DNA of 64,000 nucleotides from Glandiceps talaboti (GCF_964340395.1 NC_135552.1:19345681-19409680); one strand, 5' to 3'; numbered from the stretch's first letter, positions 26,823 to 40,540 are shown. Numbers and translations: made by a program. Notes: generated from the sequence alone by a model not told the origin.

Positions 26823-26998
26823 AATGGTGGTGGTGGTGGTGGTGGTGGTGGTGGTGACGATGATGACGATGTTTATGATGATGATGATGATGATGATGAG
26901 GAGGAGGAGGAGAAGAAGAAGAAGAAAAAGGAGATGGGGATGAGGATGAGGGGAGGAGAAGGAGATGGGGATGAGGGGGAGATGGGAGGAGGAGGGGA
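26788..26998. repeat. (GAT)n-(GGT)n-(GAT)n-(GAG/GAA)n trinucleotide block
   Basis: Consecutive trinucleotide runs grade into a purine-rich GGGGAT/GGAGGA tract. Confidence 0.93.
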
Positions 26999-29550
26999 TC
27001 AACATCAGTGCATTGCTTCTTATAATTGTGCTTATCTATGTTGTGTACGTTTTGTTATTGACTGTTCATATCACTAATCGTCATGTTTGAACGTTGTGCA
27101 TTTTCTTCCATCTTAGGCTGAAATTACCTCAGCGTGACTGATGACGTCACAAGCTCGTAGCATTGTATGATTGATATTCAACACGTCCTTGGTGGTATAA
27201 TATGTCAGGAATAAACGATTTGGGTTGTACATATATAAATGATCGAAAACTGCATTAATTCCCAAGATTTAATAGATTTTGTGGTCGGCTTGACTGATGA
27301 CAGTGTTAAAAAGAAACCGACGGTACGTTTTGATCGTTATCTCACGATGTCAACAGTAAAGGTGTTGACGTAAAGGAAAAGTGAAGGAGTGAGAATTGAA
27401 TTTATGTATTAAATGTGTTACATCTATCGCTCTATTAGTTATGGTAATACATGTACCACTAATTGGATATTCAGTTGTTAATGTGTCGAGTTCGTAAGCA
27501 CACTGTGCTTCGTGTATATAGTCTCAGGACGGTGAAGGACAGTGCATGTCTGCTGTTTCTAGTTCCTGGAGAGTACCTACAATAATGTACATGTAATGTA
27601 TCTGAGTCTAACATAAACAAGTCCTGCACTAGAGTAAAGCCATGTTTTTTTGTACTACACACGTCACCTTATTAAACATCAATTTTGGGTGACAATACTA
27701 ACAAAAAAAAGTAAATATGGAGGGGTGTAATACATGTATCTTCTGTAAAGTGCACACCTGGAGAACCAGGTAGGCCTAAATGTGACAATGGGAGATAGTC
27801 CTGGGAAAGTTTCCATTTTGAAAAATTGAATTATTGTTGTAGTATGGCTTGCACTTTAAGTTGAACTTGGCCATGTTGCTTTCTATGTACTGGCCGACCA
27901 CACAATCAATAGAAGACAATGAAAGAAGAAGAGTGATGGTCACGTGACACACATTTACTATCTTTCATGATTGATGTCTGAGTAACCAAAAAATCAAACA
28001 CAGTGATTCAGTCTAATTCATCAAATCTTCTTGATTCAATATTTTTCAATTTCAGTTCTAATTTTTCCACTATCTCACAGAAAGAAAAAGTCTTAAAAAT
28101 GATAAATGAAACACAATTATCTTGATCTTGCTTTTTTTTTTTTTTTTTTTTTAAAGCACTGCTATGTGCTGAATCTCCAGTAGCTTCATGCAACCAGTTG
28201 CTCGTATACAATTGTGAGCGTTGTATAGTACATTTTGTTTTTCAAGATTTGTACCATACAACATTCTCTGGTAGTGCATGTAGCGTAATAAAAATTGATG
28301 ATTGATTGAATTCTTGTAAATATCTGTACCAGTGGACAGGTACTGCGGAACTCAACAGGATAATGTTTTGTTGGAAGGGTCTTTCTGGAGAGATGGGGTG
28401 GGAAATACATTACACCCCTCGTCTATTTCCAGTCTGCACCATGAATTTCCACGACAACCATAGTAAAGATTTCAAAAATCTTCTTTACCTCAAGAGATTG
28501 ATGTTAAAAAAACCAAACTCATTTTTGTTTTTCGGTTAAAGTTTAAAAATGAACACCCGTCGTTGAACTTGAAAATTTACAATTATTATAGTTCAAATAA
28601 AACCTTGTTTCGGTTTCGTTGCACGTGTGTAGTAAATTAAAAATCCCAAATACTCTAATGCAAACCTGTTGTAGAAACTTTCAAATAGTGTAATTGTGGG
28701 TCCTACTATACTTTTCAACTTTTAATGTAATTCTTACTAAGTAATCACGTACATTGTTCCTTAGCTAGTTCTCACCAGATGTTTCATTTGAAAATAAACA
28801 AAAACATATGTATTTTTCTTTAAAATGACTACGTCAACGACTCCTTTCATCTTCCGACAAATGCGATTTGAGTTAGCTAGAGGTGATTCGTCAGGTTATG
28901 TTGATTTTACCGGGGACATTAGTTTCTACTCCGATGGAAATAGAGCTAATAACGATGTGATCATCTAAGATCACTGTGTGTTGCTGTGCAGTAAAACCAT
29001 GCATACATGTGCTTTGAAAATAGACGCATATTAAAATGACTATTACCATATAATATTTCCATATTGGGAAAGGAGTTACAGCTGTTATAATTCCAGCTTC
29101 GTTGTATTTATGGGATAATACAGTGTTTTCCCATCACTGTGGTGAATTACATGATGGATATACTAAAACTAGGACTAACTATGACTATTTTATTAAACCG
29201 TCTTGTGTCTCCTAAATATGTCTGTTAGGGAAGCAGCTATGGTTTTTTTTAAATAACAAATCTTGACCATTTCACTCAGTATCTCTATGATGGTACATTT
29301 GCAATAGGCTGACAAGAAATATATTGAAAATAGATAAGAGAAAAATGAATAATGAATAGATAAGAACTGGGTAAATATATATTTAGAAGTCCAAATATTA
29401 AGTTGACGAAACACATTTCAATCGAACATCATCGATAAGTTGGGTATTTGTAAATAGATTTTTTTAATTTCCTATGTTACCATTATACATCCCATTGTAT
29501 ATAAAACCAAGTTAATATTAAGATAGCTTTATCGTAATTGAAAAATAAAT
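26999..29550. other. non-coding stretch, nothing recognised
   Basis: It holds a T run at about 28,131-28,152 and only short open frames without domains. Confidence 0.45.
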
Positions 29551-29554
29551 AAGC

Positions 29555-29673
29555 GTATGTATGTATGTATGTATGTATGTATGTATGTATGTATGTATGT
29601 ATGTATGTATGTATGTATGTATGTATGTATGTATGTATGTATGTATGTATGTATGTATGTATGTATGTATGTC

Positions 29674-29704
<31 letters not shown>

Positions 29705-29733
29705 ATGTATGTATGTATGTGTGTATGTGTGTG

Positions 29734-29782
<49 letters not shown>

Positions 29783-29844
29783 ATGTATGTATGTATGTAT
29801 GTATGTATGTATGTATGTATGTATGTATGTATGTGTGTGTGTAT
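29555..29844. repeat. (GTAT)n / (GT)n microsatellite
   Basis: About 290 bp of GTAT with an inner GT stretch (about 29,672-29,766). Open frames across it on both strands (MYVC and THIH repeats) are artefacts of the tetranucleotide period. Confidence 0.97.
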
Positions 29845-29849
29845 GCATG

Positions 29850-31820
29850 CACCCACTCGTAATATACCTGCGTGTGTGTAGGTTTGGGTTTACTCTCTGA
29901 TCACGTTTACTCTCTGCACGCACGTGCAGAACGTGAAAATATAAGATTACGAAAAAGAACACCTTAAGTCTTTGAGTAAGCCAGGAAAGTCGTGCAAATG
30001 GCTGATGAATGAGGGTGGTCTTGATATGACGTTGCGGTGACGTCAGCAATACCACATAAGGTGTGTTTGTTGCTTGTGTCTGTCTTGGTTCACTAAAGAA
30101 TTAAGAATGTTGTCAGCTTTTGACGACATATGGTGAAATAACCAAATACGATTAATCTATGATTGATTGAAACCAACATGGACATGATTATTTGATCAAA
30201 AGAGAGTGTAAACCACTGTATGTCATATCGTGCCGAGTAAGATAAAATAAATGATATAATAACGCCGATAACAGCCTCATGTCATCTGAGTGCAAGTAGT
30301 ATCAAAGACGAGGCCGATGCTTGGTTAGCCGCATTAACTCCATCTTATTTGTATTCGTTAGTCGAAGTCTCGTGATGTTGTGTTGATAGTATATCGTGTG
30401 TTTGCTCCTATCGGCATATGTTTCATCATAAACACTGTGTTTTTTTATTTCCGGATACACAAAGTCGCTGTGCTTTGAACATAAAAGCAACATCACTTTA
30501 GTATGTTTTCCCTTATGACTTGATCTTGTTGTTCTTTTTAAAATGTTAGTATTTCTCTTTCCTAAAAGTGCACTGAGACTGTTTTAGGTTTAATGTGCTA
30601 CATAGCCAATTATTATTATTATAACTATAAAAACATCATTTTATTTATTGTTGACATTTCGTCCCCTTAATCATTCTACATGTATTATTTAATTCTATTT
30701 AATCTAATTTTCGTAAAATTTTATATATGTTCTGTAATACATGTATGAGCTTTAGTTTTGGATTTTCCGTGAAAACGTGTTATATATTGTCGGTAGTCGA
30801 CGTCGGTAATATTGTCGGACCTTCAGTGATAACAGACAGTATGTAAAGATACGTATTGCATGTATTGAGAGAATGTTTGGCCGTATGGAACTGTAAATGT
30901 TCCATACTATTAATAAAGTATATACAATACACTCAAACTGCATCTTGATGAGGTGACATTGAACGCTGTCACTGTGGTGGATATTATCAAGCAATATAAC
31001 GAATTATTTTATTAGATGATTTTACAATGTATTCTTAGACTAAAATGAAATGCTCGCAGTTCTGTTTGTATCCCGCGACCGTGCTTGGGGTGATGGGGAG
31101 GGAGGATGTCAGAGGTTACCAACGCACATGTACATGTACAGTCTTCGTTTTCTCGTTTATAACGCAGGGAAATTTCAATTCGCTAACTAATCTTGGATAT
31201 GGAAAAATAATACAAATAACAAGGGCGAAAATCATCACCACCACAAATTTTTTGAATTTAGTTTTCTGTGATGAAAGCATCATGAAAATTAATTATATTT
31301 CAGAATGCCAGGAGGGGAAGGGCGGGGATTTAGGTATATCAAATTGCTAAATTTTATATATTTCTTCACACGCAATTTTGTTGGCATTTTTCTTGGGAAT
31401 ATCGTGGCGATATGAGAAGGGGAAAACACGGTTGTAACCCATCTCCATTCAGTAAATCAATGTAATGGAGTAAAAAAAAAACCCACTTCACGTCTTTCTT
31501 GTAAACTTTCAATCTATGCAGTCTAAATATCTGTTGACTTTAAAAGTCTTTAAACAAATCAATTTAAAGGAGTCTATCAGTCTAGTAATCGATTGACTTT
31601 GGAGACGACTTTAGAAACAATTTATAATGTACATAACTGAAAAGCTTGAATATACATCATGCGATCGTCACTCTAACCATAGACCTTTGAGTGTTCTAAC
31701 GTACCAGACGTATAATGCTTCAGTAAAAAGTTATCACAAATTGGAATAGTCCGAGTTCATAAAGGAAATGGTTAATATTTGATACTCTCTTTTGATGTCG
31801 ACTGTATGTCTGACATGCAT
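29850..31820. other. non-coding stretch, nothing recognised
   Basis: No gene or element is supported. Confidence 0.45.
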
Positions 31821-31821
31821 T

Positions 31822-32006
31822 GTATGTATGTATGTATGTATGTATGTATGTATGTATGTGTGTGTGTGTGTGTGTGTGTTTGTGTGTATGTATGTATGTA
31901 TGTATGTATGTATGTATGTATGTATGTATGTATGTATGTGTGCCTGTGTGTGTGTGTGTGTGTGTCTGTGTGTGTCTGTGTGTGTGTGTCTGTCTGTCTG
32001 TCTGTG

Positions 32007-32065
<59 letters not shown>

Positions 32066-32075
32066 GTCTGTCTAT
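31822..32075. repeat. (GTAT)n-(GT)n-(CTGT)n compound microsatellite
   Basis: Alternating GTAT and GT blocks end in about 20 CTGT units. Confidence 0.96.
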
Positions 32076-32359
32076 GTGGAGGAGGGGGAACGTGTATTGA
32101 TGTGTCTTTTGGTTTTAGGTAACTGAATCAAATCTTTGAATATGCGGCATGTATTCCGCGATATAACTTTTTTGAACTTTTAGAAAAAGGAAGGCCTGTT
32201 TGTATGTTTGTGTTAGTGAGACGAATTAGTTGTGTGCCTCATCTGTTGTTGGATATATACGGACACTTCAATGTGTCTCATCAAAAGGAAACAAAAAAAC
32301 TCCAAACAAATAACAACATATAAACAGAAAACAAAAATCATACTGCATAATGCACCGTA

Positions 32360-32760
32360 AATCTGAGCTGTGTCTCGCTCCCTCCCAACGCCATATCGTC
32401 CCTTTGTCTCCGTCTCTCCGACTCAGAGCTCACTCAGTTTAACTCCCTTCCCACGCCATATCTCTTTGCCCCATCTCCTCCCCGAACTGTCTCTTCCGTC
32501 CCTTCTCCAACTCTTTTAGCTTCTCTGAGCTGTCTCTTCCACCTCTCCCATCTCCCAGTCTTTGTTTCTCTGAGCTGTGTCTTCAGTCCCCTCTCATTCT
32601 CTTTATCTCCGTCTCTCTGAACCGTCTCTACCATCCCCTTTCGTCTGTCTTTGTCACCGTCTCTCCAGGCTGTCTCTACCATCCCCTCCCATATCTCTCT
32701 GTCTCTGTCTCTCTAGGCTGTTTCTTCCGTTCCCTATCCATCTCTCTTTGTATTTCAATA
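32360..32760. repeat. CT-rich degenerate minisatellite
   Basis: Phrases such as GAGCTGTCTCTTCC, CATCTCTCTTTGTCTCCGTC and CTACCATCCCCT recur with an irregular period of about 60-70 bp, about six times. Confidence 0.65.
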
Positions 32761-32764
32761 ACTA

Positions 32765-35700
32765 TCTGTCTTTCTGTTTCTCGCTATGTCCCACATGTCT
32801 AATAACGAATAGAAACCCAACTCTGAAATCTACTTTAGAACATTTCCTAGTTTTCTTCTTTATAAAACATTTGTTTTTAAAATCTAAAAATCAAACATGG
32901 TCAACATTAGTAATTTAAATCTAATTCTCATGGAGCATGGGTTGTTGGTCACATTTTAATATATAGGTACCATAGCTCTTGAAAACACAAATATCCTCCG
33001 TATACCTAGATGTATTGGTGATACACGTTTGAGCAAATCTGCCAGGTCAATGCACTTTTCACATGTTTAGCTTTCCCATCATGTTTGGAGGTAAAAGGGT
33101 AGAACGATTTACATACTTGTGCAATGTCAACAGGTAACTACCCAATAAGTCAGTAATCGTAAGGCAGTAGTCACGTGTTAATGTCCAAGTGCCTCTGGTA
33201 TCTCTTGACGGAATAAGTCTAAATGTTTTTCACTTATCTTACAGAAGGACTGGAAAGGAATGCAATACCACCGCTGATGGCGCTTCTGTACTATCCGTTA
33301 CGTTTCAGATGCAGTTAATAAACTATGTTGACACAACTTTTGGTTTTATTGTCGATTAAAGGGGAAAATGAAAACTTTTCGTATGTGCCCTTCCACGGCA
33401 CTGCAATATTTCACAAAATGCTATCCTACTGGATCCACATGCATGCCTACTGCAACAGATTTTCTTCCTTGTCCTGTGCCATTGCCAACATGAACTCCCA
33501 AATATATCTTTGTCCGTTTCTTTGTCCCCTTCCCTCCCCAATGAGTCTCCATTTTTGAACACTTCCCGCTAACCTCTCTCCATCATTCCGTGTTGAACTG
33601 CTGCGTTGTCGGTACCTTTACCTTCTCCCCTTGTCCACACAATCTGCTGGAAATAAATGTTGTCCACTGTCTGAAGTACTGGCTGTTTTTCAATCCCACA
33701 CTGACCAAAATAACAAAATCCCCTCCCACTGAAAAATTGTGTACGAACAATTGCTTTTCCGGTTCCGGGCAGCTTTTCTGCGAGAACGGCTTCATTGGCT
33801 TCGCTAGTATAAAGTATTAAAGGGATTGCAAGTAATTACAACGAAACGTGCATATCAAAATTCAATATTTTGGCTCTATGATAATAAAAGCTCTCAAAAT
33901 TAGCGATTTATTGTAAATGGGTCAAAAGCTTGCCTTTTTCAACATTCAGTATAATGGTGTCATATACGAGTAATTTGTAATTTTATTGATCACATGAAAT
34001 GAAAAAAAAAGAAAAAGAAAAAGAAAACGGGAGAAATGATGACGCCTCAAATACTTACAAGTAGTGTAACTAACTTGTGTTGAGATTGGAACTAAACTGA
34101 GCTGAAAATGATAATATCATAATTTATTTTTTTTAAAAGTTACAAATGTTCGCAGTCGTACTCATGAACAGACTACCGTTTGCCTTGATTCTTATGTTGC
34201 CAAGCAGTAAAATGGTTTGTCATCGTTTTTGCAGTGTTACCACTCCGAAGTAAGGGTTTACGTTTATCAGTGGCTCATAATGAGGTCGACACACGTAGAG
34301 ACACACGTACGTCACATGCAAACTTGTGTGTGTTTTTTGGTTGTTTTGGCAAATCCAGGTGATTGTTATACATACATACTCGAACTAGTCACGGTTAACG
34401 TTGCTGATGGCCCATTTCTTGGCAGAGCAAGATGCTGGGGGCCCGGCTGTACAGTGGAGAGTCTGGGTAACTGAGACTATGCTATGCTATAGTCCAATAC
34501 GATCCGTCTTACGATTTACGCGACGTTCTTCTCACATCATTCCGTGATAAACGTAGCCTAAATCATAACACGGATCGTATTGGAATTTAGTCTAGTTCCT
34601 GACATTATGTATGAGGATTACGTAGGGTAAAATCGGAATACGGTTGCCAGGAACTAGAGTAATTGGAACTAGGCTACCGAGACTAGAGTCGAGCTCGTTT
34701 GTTATCAAAGTGCATCAACGCTTTGAGAACATTGAAATCTTGATTACAATTTTTTCTGGCAATATTAGCTGAAAGAAAACACATAGTTTCCATTTGTAAT
34801 TCTTGACAGCAAAACAATATGACTTCACATGCGACAGCGCATGTGACTGAGTCGAAACAGCCGATGTGAAACTGCTATGCCACTTTATAGCTTTGATGAA
34901 GCAGGGGAAATATCGCCCTCTACGACTGTTACTGTGTCAGTTTACAGTATTTGTCGGTGAAACATATGAGATGTGACGATTCTTTTGACTAAAGTATTGA
35001 ATGTAAATTCACGATGACAATGCTGTTATTAGTTATTGCATTGATTCCAGTCAACAATGTCGCTAGACATATCTCCAACGTTTATGTGCTGTCATTCATT
35101 TTAGGTTCACCCCAATCAAAACACTTTAACTATTGTGTCTTCTCATATCATCAGCCTAAGATTCAAATGCTAAAGTACAAAGTTTGGTATAGGATTGCTA
35201 TTGTCACAATTCCTGGAAGCCAGTGACGTTGTATTAGGATTAGCGTGATGTGGTCACGACTGCGTTTTCCTGATTATAGAAGACGTAACGGTAGATGTAA
35301 AACACACGTCCACTATATTTACTTCAATTTGGTTTTTATCACTCCATCGCTTAGGCAAAGCAACCCAGACTTTTGCTATATACATAATAAATAAAAAATG
35401 AAACACAAATAATCAGCCCATAGCTCCAATGCACTGAAATTGGGGCGAGTTGAAATTGGGGCGAGTTGAAATCGGGGCGAGTTGAGACGAGTTCAAATGG
35501 GAGTTGAAATTGGGACGATGTTGTTACTCGACACCGACAGATGTTGATACTTGAGTGTAGAGAGATGCATGAAACAAAACATCATAAGTGTCGCAACATA
35601 CTCCTTTTTGATTGGAGCGGACTGTTTTTGAACAATAATCACAGGGGCACTTAACAGGTCTTGGGTTGGTGTGAATATCTCCACTACAAATGAGTGAAAA

Positions 35701-37368
35701 GAGGAAAAAAATACCGAATAGCTGAAACAGATATCAATGAACTTGGAAAGACCCTTTTTGAAATTCCAGTTTGAGCTGCAACCATTGCCAAAAAATTCTC
35801 GAATGCAATAAAGCCCATATTTGCTGTTTTGTGTAGTATTAGCAGCTGCAGGTTCAAGCAGTTCTGTGGGAATTCACGCGATGCTATACTCGTTTGTACT
35901 ATATTTCGGTGAGTAGAACTAATATATAGCTAAGATTGACAAAGTAATCAGAGCACATACAACACCATATACATACACCTTGCACGGATACAATTAATTG
36001 TTTGTTTGATGTTTGAGGTATGTCTATATGACAGGTGTAATTGTACCTCAGTCTTCTTTTCTGACATTGCACTAATAATACATGTCCACCTGTATTTTTG
36101 TTTCTTCCAATCACATTCACGCTGATGAACTTCTGCTAATCAGATTCATCTTCACTCGTAGTTTGAGTGCAGTCATTATCTCTAGCCAAACCGGTAACAC
36201 ATGCTGGAACCCTCAGTTTGCAGACTGGATAACGCCGTGATAAATGGAGTAGTAGGCAAGATTTGGGCATGTCCTCGTGATAATGTCTATAGCCACAGTT
36301 GTGGAAGGAGGTTATTATCAATAGATATGCCGAATTACTGGTGAAAAGTTTTGTTCGAGAAGAGGAAAAACACGGAGCTGGACTTGGAGTGAGGAAGTAG
36401 GCAATGATAATGAGACCATTCTATTGATACGCCGATGCTTCAACGAGACAAAGGACGTCGCTCGAACTGGTTGTGGGGTACTTCTTAACAGGTGGTATTG
36501 TGGAATGACCCGACTGTGCTGGGTACTGTAAAACGGACATTTCATCCGGACAGAAATTGAAGTGAAAATTAACATGTTTTCAATGTGTTCCAATCCCTGG
36601 ACTAAAGGAATCTCTGCGCAGCATGTGTATATTGTGAATTGCCATTGAACTTAATTTTGCCTGCTTGCTGTAGACTTGCTAATGCTTTTGAACTAGAGTG
36701 AACTGTGTGCACTCTTCAACAATATTAACTTTGAACTTTGACTGAAAATACTCGAACTTGGTACTGTACTGCTAAAGAACATTTTTGTTGCAGTGTCTGG
36801 TTCATCACCATTGGTGAATAGGTCAGCAACCGTAAGTAAAAAAGAAGTTTATATACATATTATTGTGACTTGTAATTAATTTTATATTGTCTTTTTGTGA
36901 AGTCGATACTTTGAGTTGAATACTCTGCGTTAGACTGCAATACATTGTTTTTTGTGTGAAATGCCAAATGGTTTCATCTGAAATTTATTCCTTCTAATAC
37001 TTTTGAATTATTTTGGGTACAGCATTAGTCCTTACTGGTATGAAAGTAATACACCATGATTCCATCAACTCTGATTTGTTCGGTGATCTTTGGAGTTGTT
37101 GCTGAATTTCTTTTAAAGTGAAGTTATTGAATATCGTTTTCAGAAGTGCACATATTCAACAATGATGATTGATAAGCATTTTTCAGAATTTGTTTCTATT
37201 AGTTTAATATTTAATTGTTTCAGTCAGCACAAATTAAATTCATTATTCAGGCTTCATTTATGATTTCAATGGTGATAGTACAAGTTCATTCAGCATGTTG
37301 ATCATGGCTAGCTATTTTGTATATGCTCGATATTTGTACTTATTTTCATTCCGCGAGTTTGAACTATG
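32765..37368. other. non-coding stretch left of the gypsy element
   Basis: No gene is recognised. It contains a short inverted repeat (34,493-34,584) and a short 17-bp tandem repeat (about 35,441-35,517, GGGGCGAGTTGAAAT units). Confidence 0.45.
34493..34584. repeat. imperfect 26-bp inverted repeat
   Basis: Arms 34,493-34,518 and 34,559-34,584 (TCCAATACGATCCGT... and its reverse complement) pair with two mismatches over a 40-nt spacer. A second, shorter inverted pair (CTAGTTCCTG / CAGGAACTAG) follows to about 34,657. It may be a degraded palindromic element. Confidence 0.6.
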
Positions 37369-37921
37369 TGTGACGGTACGAGCCGCCACCTCGTAAGATT
37401 TGTTTAGTAGTTACCAAATTACTGTTTGTTAGACCCAAAGCGTGTTATTGGGACAGCTAGTACTTTAATTTGTGGAGCTGGGTCATTTTCACTATTTCTG
37501 GACCAATCCGGAAGAACTACGTCACCTCCGGACAGTTAGTAACATTGTAGCCAGTTTGGGCGGGAAATACCCAGGTTTACATGTGGTTTGTAGTTTTACG
37601 GAGAGTCGAGCGTGAACCGTCGAGTAGTGCGGACCGGTGTGTTGTAAGGTCCGGTTAGTTGTAGTATGCAGACCGTAGTATGTAAGGTCTGGTAGTGCAA
37701 ACCTGTGAACTGTAGTACGTTGATGGTGGAGAATAAAGTACGGCTGGTGTGTTGAATTGTAGGCGATTGGTTATCGTTTTGTTCGCATCCTGTGGGACGT
37801 TAACCCCACGGCGAGGACGCGCTCCAATATAACTCAGCAGCGGGAACCCAAGGTAAATTTACACAGCTCTGTCTATGGCCGATGGTTTGATCGGCTGGGG
37901 AATAGACGGGCGATTGTGACA
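37369..37921 (+). repeat. 5' LTR of the gypsy element
   Basis: It is 553 bp, starts TGTGACGG, ends GTGACA and is matched by the 3' LTR. An AATAAA at 37,732-37,737 is a candidate polyadenylation signal. No clear TATA box is visible. Related short words around GTGTGTTGTAAGGTCCGG and GTAGTATGTAAGGTCTGG are imperfect internal repeats. Confidence 0.95.
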
Positions 37922-37922
37922 T

Positions 37923-37939
37923 TGGTGGCAGTGGTTTGG
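37923..37939 (+). other. candidate tRNA primer-binding site
   Basis: TGGTGGCAGTGGTTTGG begins one base after the 5' LTR. A TGG start at this place is expected for a sequence complementary to a tRNA 3' CCA end. It resembles the initiator-methionine tRNA site (TGGTAGCAGAGGATGG) with several mismatches, so the primer identity is tentative. Confidence 0.55.
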
Positions 37940-37999
37940 ATATCTGTCGAGTTTGGAGAAAACTGATATTTTCGCTTGCAGTCTAATATTTAAGTCTAC

Positions 38000-40540
38000 A
38001 TGTGCAGCTGTGAACTTTTTCGTCGACGAACTTTGAAGCAGTGTGTTTCTGTATTTATCATTGTGAACTTTGTAATGGCTACAGCTAGAGAAACGGATGG
38101 TATGAACGGTAATGATGATGTGATTTCTTTTCCTTCAAAAAGAAGATTTCAAAGTGACTCTAGATCTGTTGAGTTTGGTGAACGAAGTCAAGCGACACCG
38201 GCTAGACAGAGTACAACTTTGTTGAGAGAAAGTGGTTACCGGTCTGATGACTATTCCAGTCCAGTATATCAACCACTTGGAACAATGAAACGATCTCGAG
38301 TTTTGGATGCAGTCAGTGGAAGTGTGCGACACGATTTGCCAGAATACAAACCTGACATCGAAAACCAACTTGATGGTTTCAACGGAGAGAGTGAACGACA
38401 TGAACAGAGAACAATAACAAACTCTATATATTTTGACCAAGATAATTATTCTCCGATCACGAACAGAAATACTAGCGGAGAAATAAATACATGTAAAAGT
38501 GACGAATTAAATGAATCATTCGTCATCATGGACACACCAAATTATAAACCAGAGACTGACAATGTACCACAGCATAGAACGAGCGAGTTTATGACACCGC
38601 AAAATAAACATCCCCTTGATCGCCAGTATCAACTTGCTGGTCGCTATACAACACAACGTGTTCCAAGTCAAGGTAGAGTACAAGATGCTAGGTACGTACA
38701 CTCATCGAATAGTGACACATTTGTACAACAAGGAGCTAGACCCAAGCACATGTCTAGCGACAATAACACTCATTTATTGTCAAACAATTCATTAGACTTC
38801 TGTGCCTTTAAGAATGAGCTGAGTAGATCGGAAAGTACACCAATATTGGGAGGAAATCGACCTACATTTGGCACAGTTCAACCGGAACGACGCCCTCAAC
38901 AGGCCAACTTGGACAAACATATCCCACAGTGTCGATGTGTTTACAATAATCAACGATCACATGAATGCAGAAATAACGTATGTGTAAACGAGTCCAATAC
39001 TGGAGTAAGCAGTCCATCCAACCAATCAATGTTGGGAGTACACAACACAGACCATTCTCCTAGCAGGGGGCTGCATACTCAACCACATATGATGAGTGCT
39101 GGAAATTATTCATTGCCAGTTACAACATATGAGGAAAAACAAAAGTATCACACAGGTCAAACATCGAACGCTTGGGGACGCTATGATAATGGTCATGGTT
39201 ATACACATGACCTTCCCCATGGTCAGCAATGTAATAGACGTGAAAACAGTAACTACCAGGCCAACACGCCACAAAGTGTGTTGCCCTCTATGTCAACAGT
39301 TGGTAATAGTAACAGCCAACACTCTAGGCACTGCAACTGTCTATCACCTGGATGTAGTGGTACAACTGTGATGCATGGCAGTGGTAACCATGACTACCAG
39401 TATAATGTAAGGGATAACAATCAGAGTAGTCAGGACTACCAGTATAACAGAAGTGATGTAATACCAACATATAATAATGGTGACCAAGCACAAGTTTGTG
39501 ACACTGGTTCATCACCATGGTTACCACAAAATCCCAACTATTCAAATGAATATGATGTGCCCCGCCCACCATTGAGGAGACAACCACGCCTTGTTGGTAA
39601 GCAACAATTTGAGGACTATGGAATTCATTTTCCAATAAAACCAACTGTAACACCTGATAGATTTGATGGAGACAAACCATGGAGAGACCATATCAACCAC
39701 TTTGAATTCTGTGCTAAAATAAATAAGTGGAATGACAATCAGAAGGCACAGTTTCTTGCTGCGTCACTTCGTGGACCAGCCCAGAAAATCTTAAAAAGAA
39801 TACCTGACATTCACAGTGTTAGATATTACGACCTTGTGGAATTGTTGGAGCAACGCTACGGAACCACGGGACAGGCCGACAAATATTTGTGGCAACTACG
39901 TAGCCGAAAGAGACGAAGTGATGAATCACTAGCTGAATTAGGACAAGCTATTCAAGAACTAACTGAATTAGCATATCCTGGACTACCAAGTGAAGCTATT
40001 GATCGTATAGCAAAACAACAATTTGCTGAAGCTATTCCAGAGAAAGAAATCCGGATGGATCTTCATAGGGAGCATCCTCGCACACTAGAGGAAGCTATTA
40101 GGGCTGCAGTCTCTATTGAAGCTTACATTCAGGCCGAAATGGAACAAACTGCACCCGCAAGGAGGCGTTACACTATGAGAGTCCGGCAAGATAGTGATTA
40201 TTGTGATGAAGAGACATTATTGGATTCAGGCCAAAATCATGGACTGAATTCTCTTGATGACATTATGACTGCTGTACAAAGATTACAGGTTCAGCAACGT
40301 AATTACCAACCTCATAGAGATGAGAGAAGACAACAAGGACCCTGTTATGCTTGCGGGCAGTTGGGACATATACGTCGTGATTGCCCAACCAATCAAATGC
40401 AGGAAAACGCCAATGGGCTGGGACTAAGGGCCCAACCCCAGTCCATAGACAGTCAGAGGCCCAGCCAAAAGGTAGTCAACATACAAGAGAGTGCACACAG
40501 CATGGGACAACAAACCTGCAAGTGCCAGTGCAGCCAGTAA
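38000..40540 (+). CDS. gypsy Gag polyprotein
   Basis: An uninterrupted frame of 846 codons; the stop follows at 40,541-40,543 (TAA). Translation more likely starts at ATG 38,075 (MATARETDG), which has G at -3 and +4, than at 38,000. The first 520 or so residues are low-complexity, rich in N, S, Q and H, unusually long for a Gag. Around residues 550-700 lies a retrotransposon Gag (capsid-like) domain (RFDGDKPWRDHINHFE, LRGPAQ, LEEAIRAAVSIE). A CCHC zinc knuckle, CYACGQLGHIRRDC, spans residues 782-795 and would bind element RNA. A further Cys-rich end follows (CKCQCSQ). Gag would form the virus-like particle that packages the RNA. pol overlaps its end in the -1 frame. Confidence 0.93.
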   Translation: MCSCELFRRRTLKQCVSVFIIVNFVMATARETDGMNGNDDVISFPSKRRFQSDSRSVEFGERSQATPARQSTTLLRESGYRSDDYSSPVYQPLGTMKRSRVLDAVSGSVRHDLPEYKPDIENQLDGFNGESERHEQRTITNSIYFDQDNYSPITNRNTSGEINTCKSDELNESFVIMDTPNYKPETDNVPQHRTSEFMTPQNKHPLDRQYQLAGRYTTQRVPSQGRVQDARYVHSSNSDTFVQQGARPKHMSSDNNTHLLSNNSLDFCAFKNELSRSESTPILGGNRPTFGTVQPERRPQQANLDKHIPQCRCVYNNQRSHECRNNVCVNESNTGVSSPSNQSMLGVHNTDHSPSRGLHTQPHMMSAGNYSLPVTTYEEKQKYHTGQTSNAWGRYDNGHGYTHDLPHGQQCNRRENSNYQANTPQSVLPSMSTVGNSNSQHSRHCNCLSPGCSGTTVMHGSGNHDYQYNVRDNNQSSQDYQYNRSDVIPTYNNGDQAQVCDTGSSPWLPQNPNYSNEYDVPRPPLRRQPRLVGKQQFEDYGIHFPIKPTVTPDRFDGDKPWRDHINHFEFCAKINKWNDNQKAQFLAASLRGPAQKILKRIPDIHSVRYYDLVELLEQRYGTTGQADKYLWQLRSRKRRSDESLAELGQAIQELTELAYPGLPSEAIDRIAKQQFAEAIPEKEIRMDLHREHPRTLEEAIRAAVSIEAYIQAEMEQTAPARRRYTMRVRQDSDYCDEETLLDSGQNHGLNSLDDIMTAVQRLQVQQRNYQPHRDERRQQGPCYACGQLGHIRRDCPTNQMQENANGLGLRAQPQSIDSQRPSQKVVNIQESAHSMGQQTCKCQCSQ

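Noticed and set aside
29483-30055. 190-codon minus-strand open frame
   Set aside because: Almost entirely THIHTYIH-type translation of a GTAT/GT microsatellite.
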